Below, one piece after another: positions 40,440 to 43,005 of a stretch of DNA of 43,005 nt. A program made the translations under genes and the position numbers. Position 1 is the first letter of the stretch, and the number at the start of each line of letters is the position of its first letter. Source of the DNA: JAXGTD01 sp040775095 (GTDB lineage Bacteria; Pseudomonadota; Gammaproteobacteria; Chromatiales; Chromatiaceae); assembly GCA_040775095.1 (NCBI GenBank), contig JAXGTD010000021.1, forward strand, positions 1 through 43,005. Reading direction: 5' to 3'. Below the pieces are notes generated by a model. The model ran no database searches. It worked only from the letters and a program-made list of their open reading frames with translations, and had not been told where the DNA came from.

Positions 40440-41618
40440 ATGACATCGCCCGATTACCACGGACCCTCCGACGACGGCCCCGGCGCCGAGCAGCCGTTCA
40501 TGTCCCACCTGATCGAGCTTCGGGACCGATTGCTTCGGATGGTGGTCGCCATCGCCCTGGTGTTCCTGGTGCTGTTCCCGTTCGGCAACGACATCTACAG
40601 CTTCATCGCCGAGCCGATTCGCGCCCAGCTGCCAGAGGGCGCGACCATGATCGCCACCCAGGTCGCCTCGCCGTTCCTCACGCCCTTCAAGCTGGCGCTC
40701 GTAGCCGCCGTGTTCGTCGCGATGCCCTACATCCTGTACCAGTTCTGGGGCTTCGTCGCCCCTGGCCTGTACACCCACGAGAAGCGCCTGGCGGTGCCGT
40801 TGCTGACCTCGAGCATCGTACTGTTCTACCTGGGCATGCTGTTCGCCTACGTCGTCGTCTTCCCGCTCGTGTTCGCGTTCTTCACCTCGGTCACCCCCGA
40901 GGGCGTGCAGCAGATGCCGGACATCGCGTTCTATCTCGAGTTCGTGCTGAAGCTGTTCTTTGCCTTCGGCATCGCCTTCGAGATCCCGATCGCGACCATC
41001 CTGCTGGTGGCCGTCGGCGCCACGACCCCGGAGAATCTGGCCAGCAAGCGGCCCTACGTCATCGTCGGAGTCTTTGTCGCCGGGATGCTGTTGACACCGC
41101 CTGACGTGATCTCGCAGACCCTGCTCGCGATCCCGATGTGGCTGCTCTTCGAGCTTGGCATCTTCTTCTCCCGCTTCTTCCAGCGTCAGCAGGAGGCGGA
41201 ACCGGACGAGGCCGACACCGACCCGCCTGGCCGCGGGCCGTCACCGGCCGCCGCGTCCGGGTCGACAGGCGCGCACGCATCCGGCGGGGTCTCACCGGGG
41301 GCGGGCCGCCGCGGCGGCGAGGAGCAGGTGGTCGGCCGCGACATCTCCGGCGGAGAGATCGATGAGCCCGGCCGGTTTCGTCCGCTGACGTCCGAGGAGA
41401 TGGAGGCCGAGCTCGATGCCATCGAAGCCGCCGAGGTCGTCGACGAGATCGACGGCACCGGACCCGACCCGGTCGACGAGCTGCTGCGCCAGGCCAACCT
41501 GCGCCGCGCCGATGGCAACCCGGCGGCGGCGCGCCACCTGCTCTATCGGGTGCTCGAAGATGGTGACGAGGATCAGCGCCGAGTCGCACGCAACATACTC
41601 GCCGATCTGGACGCGTAG
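40440..41618 (+). CDS. tatC: Sec-independent translocase TatC with long C-terminal extension
   Basis: A 392-residue TatC, versus ~250 for E. coli. Residues ~17-248 form the six-helix receptor core: FMSHLIELRDRLLR, a proline-rich APGLYTHEKR loop, FEIPIATILLVAVG and MLLTPPDVISQ. Residues ~249-392 are an added cytoplasmic tail. It comprises a low-complexity Gly/Ala/Ser/Pro linker, a segment RPLTSEEMEAELDAIEA that resembles tails of related TatC proteins, and a final ~45-residue helical pair (DELLRQANLRRADGNPAAAR, HLLYRVLEDGDEDQRRVARN). The last pair resembles a TPR-like or FimV C-terminal motif. The core is intact, so translocation function is expected. Confidence 0.95.
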   Translation: MTSPDYHGPSDDGPGAEQPFMSHLIELRDRLLRMVVAIALVFLVLFPFGNDIYSFIAEPIRAQLPEGATMIATQVASPFLTPFKLALVAAVFVAMPYILYQFWGFVAPGLYTHEKRLAVPLLTSSIVLFYLGMLFAYVVVFPLVFAFFTSVTPEGVQQMPDIAFYLEFVLKLFFAFGIAFEIPIATILLVAVGATTPENLASKRPYVIVGVFVAGMLLTPPDVISQTLLAIPMWLLFELGIFFSRFFQRQQEAEPDEADTDPPGRGPSPAAASGSTGAHASGGVSPGAGRRGGEEQVVGRDISGGEIDEPGRFRPLTSEEMEAELDAIEAAEVVDEIDGTGPDPVDELLRQANLRRADGNPAAARHLLYRVLEDGDEDQRRVARNILADLDA

Positions 41619-43005
41619 GCCCCTGCTCGGGCATCGGCGATCGCTGCGCCAGTTCCTTGCGCTGCTGCTACTTGCGTGCGCGGCGTTGCTGCAAGGCGCA
41701 CCCGCGGCGCTCGCCGCCAACGCCCTGATCGGACACGCGTCACCCTATCTGGCGATGCACGGCAACGACCCGGTCGACTGGCGTGACTGGGGGCCGGAGG
41801 CGCTCGCCGAGGCACGTGCCCTCGACCGGCCCTTGTTCGTCTCGAGCGGCTATTTCGCGTGCCACTGGTGCCACGTGATGCAGCGCGAGAGCTATCAGGA
41901 CCCGGAGATTGCCGCATTGATCAATGCGCATTTCATCCCGGTCAAGCTCGACCGCGAGCTCCACCCGGCCCTCGACAACTACCTGATCGGCTTCGCCGAA
42001 CGCGCCCGCGGCCAGGCCGGCTGGCCACTGAATGTGCTGCTGACACCTGCCGGTCACCCATTCTTTGCGACCACCTACCTGCCCCCGGGGCAGTTCCGCG
42101 CGCTGATGGAACGCACCGCGCAGATCTGGTCGCGGCGGGGTGCACAGATCGCCGAGCTCGCGCGTGAGGCGGCCCGGGAGAACGTGGCCCGGCAGGCGCC
42201 GGAAACCGTCAGCGACGCGCCGCTGCCCCCGCCTGGCGAGATCGCGGCAGCACTGCGCAACCGGGCAATGGCCTATGCGGATCGGCTCTCCGGCGGCTTC
42301 GGCCTGCAAAGCCGTTTCCCGATGGCACCCCAGCTCGCGGCCCTGCTGTGCGTGCAGCAGCGCGATCCCTCCGAGGAACTGGCGGCGTTCCTGCGCCTGA
42401 CGCTGGATCGGATGGCGGACCAGGGGCTGCATGACGCGCTCAGCGGTGGCTTCTTCCGCTATACGGTGGACCCGGACTGGCAGACGCCCCATTTCGAGAA
42501 GATGCTCTACACACAGGCGCTCCTGGCCCCGCTCTACCTCCAGGCGGCATCGGTGCTCGGCACACCCGGTTATCGCGCGCTCGCACGCGAGACCATCGAT
42601 TTCATGCTCGACGCGATGACGGGCCCCGGGGGCGGCCTGATCGCGGGACTCTCGGCCGTCGACGCCGCGGGCGTCGAGGGCGGTTACTATCTGTGGCGCG
42701 CCGAGGAGCTTGCGCAACGACTCGAGCCGGACCAGCGCGCGGTGGTGGCCCTGGTCTGGGGACTGGCGGGGCCACCGCAGCTCGACGCGGGGACGCTGCC
42801 ACGTTCGCGCCTGACGCCGATGTCCGCCGCGTTGCGCCACGCCCTGGACCCGATCCGCACCGCGGCGGACCTGAGCGCGGCCCGCCAGCGGTTGCTCGGC
42901 GCTCGTGCAGGGCGCCAACTGCCCCGCGACACAAAGCAATTGGCCGGCTGGAACGGCCTCGCGCTCTCGGCCCTGGCCGCCGGGGCCCGCGCATTCGACG
43001 ACGCG
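41560..43005 (+). CDS. DUF255/YyaL-type thioredoxin-domain protein, 5' part
   Basis: An open frame running off the window (~480 codons seen). It encodes a signal-peptide-like segment (SLRQFLALLLLACAALLQGAPAALAA translated from 41641), then the DUF255 thioredoxin domain. That domain has NDPVDWRDWGPEALAEAR, the hallmark FACHWCHVM with its CxxC, and GWPLNVLLTPAGHPFFATTY. An (alpha/alpha)6-barrel-like region follows (GGFFRYTVDPDWQTPHFEKMLY, WNGLALSAL). This is the SSP411/YyaL family, some members linked to redox or glycan metabolism; the role is unknown. The start is uncertain: the only in-frame ATG (41560) lies inside tatC with a weak ribosome site, so a later non-ATG start is possible. Confidence 0.85.
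   Translation, partial: MVTRISAESHATYSPIWTRRPLLGHRRSLRQFLALLLLACAALLQGAPAALAANALIGHASPYLAMHGNDPVDWRDWGPEALAEARALDRPLFVSSGYFACHWCHVMQRESYQDPEIAALINAHFIPVKLDRELHPALDNYLIGFAERARGQAGWPLNVLLTPAGHPFFATTYLPPGQFRALMERTAQIWSRRGAQIAELAREAARENVARQAPETVSDAPLPPPGEIAAALRNRAMAYADRLSGGFGLQSRFPMAPQLAALLCVQQRDPSEELAAFLRLTLDRMADQGLHDALSGGFFRYTVDPDWQTPHFEKMLYTQALLAPLYLQAASVLGTPGYRALARETIDFMLDAMTGPGGGLIAGLSAVDAAGVEGGYYLWRAEELAQRLEPDQRAVVALVWGLAGPPQLDAGTLPRSRLTPMSAALRHALDPIRTAADLSAARQRLLGARAGRQLPRDTKQLAGWNGLALSALAAGARAFDDA

Overview
This is a high-GC gammaproteobacterial chromosome segment. The order of the housekeeping genes (rpsB-tsf-pyrH-frr-uppS-cdsA-dxr-rseP-bamA-skp-lpxD-fabZ-lpxA-lpxB-rnhB, divergent from map-glnD, followed by dapC-dapD-yffB-dapE and hisE-tatABC) is the classic gammaproteobacterial one. 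The LPS and outer-membrane genes show a diderm cell. A Chromatiales-like (purple sulfur bacterium) host is a reasonable inference, but no gene here proves it.

Left part (1-6.9 kb) is accessory in character. A minus-strand group (DUF2218 protein, cytochrome b561, 5' end of an RND efflux adaptor) diverges from a LysR regulator. After IS debris (fragments resembling IS3 and IS66) comes a Spy/CpxP-like periplasmic gene. It is divergent from a CpxR/CpxA-type two-component system, and a second layer of IS debris lies between them. CpxR-box-like GTAAA repeats with 10-bp phasing lie upstream of both, suggesting one envelope-stress regulon.

Middle (6.9-14.3 kb): a YihY-family membrane protein, a TlpA-type thioredoxin, a small membrane protein, a DksA/TraR-type zinc-finger protein, an EmrA/EmrB-type efflux pair and a lipoprotein. 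Several gaps here hold no recognisable gene.

14.4-28.9 kb is one dense minus-strand block with many overlapping stop/start codons. It runs from translation and UMP kinase through undecaprenyl, CDP-diacylglycerol and isoprenoid synthesis and site-2 proteolysis to outer-membrane assembly (BamA, Skp) and lipid A synthesis.

29.5-43 kb is mostly plus strand: map-glnD, a small secreted protein, lysine/peptidoglycan DAP synthesis (dapC, dapD, dapE with yffB), a DUF3581 protein, hisE, tatABC, and the 5' part of a DUF255/thioredoxin-domain protein that runs off the window.

Most notable: (1) an imperfect ~155-160 bp dispersed repeat, one copy between rpsB and map and one between dapD and yffB, with a shared set of hairpins; (2) a TatC with a ~140-residue C-terminal extension ending in a FimV-C/TPR-like helical motif; (3) the Cpx-like regulon with its operator arrays, interrupted by nested transposase remnants.
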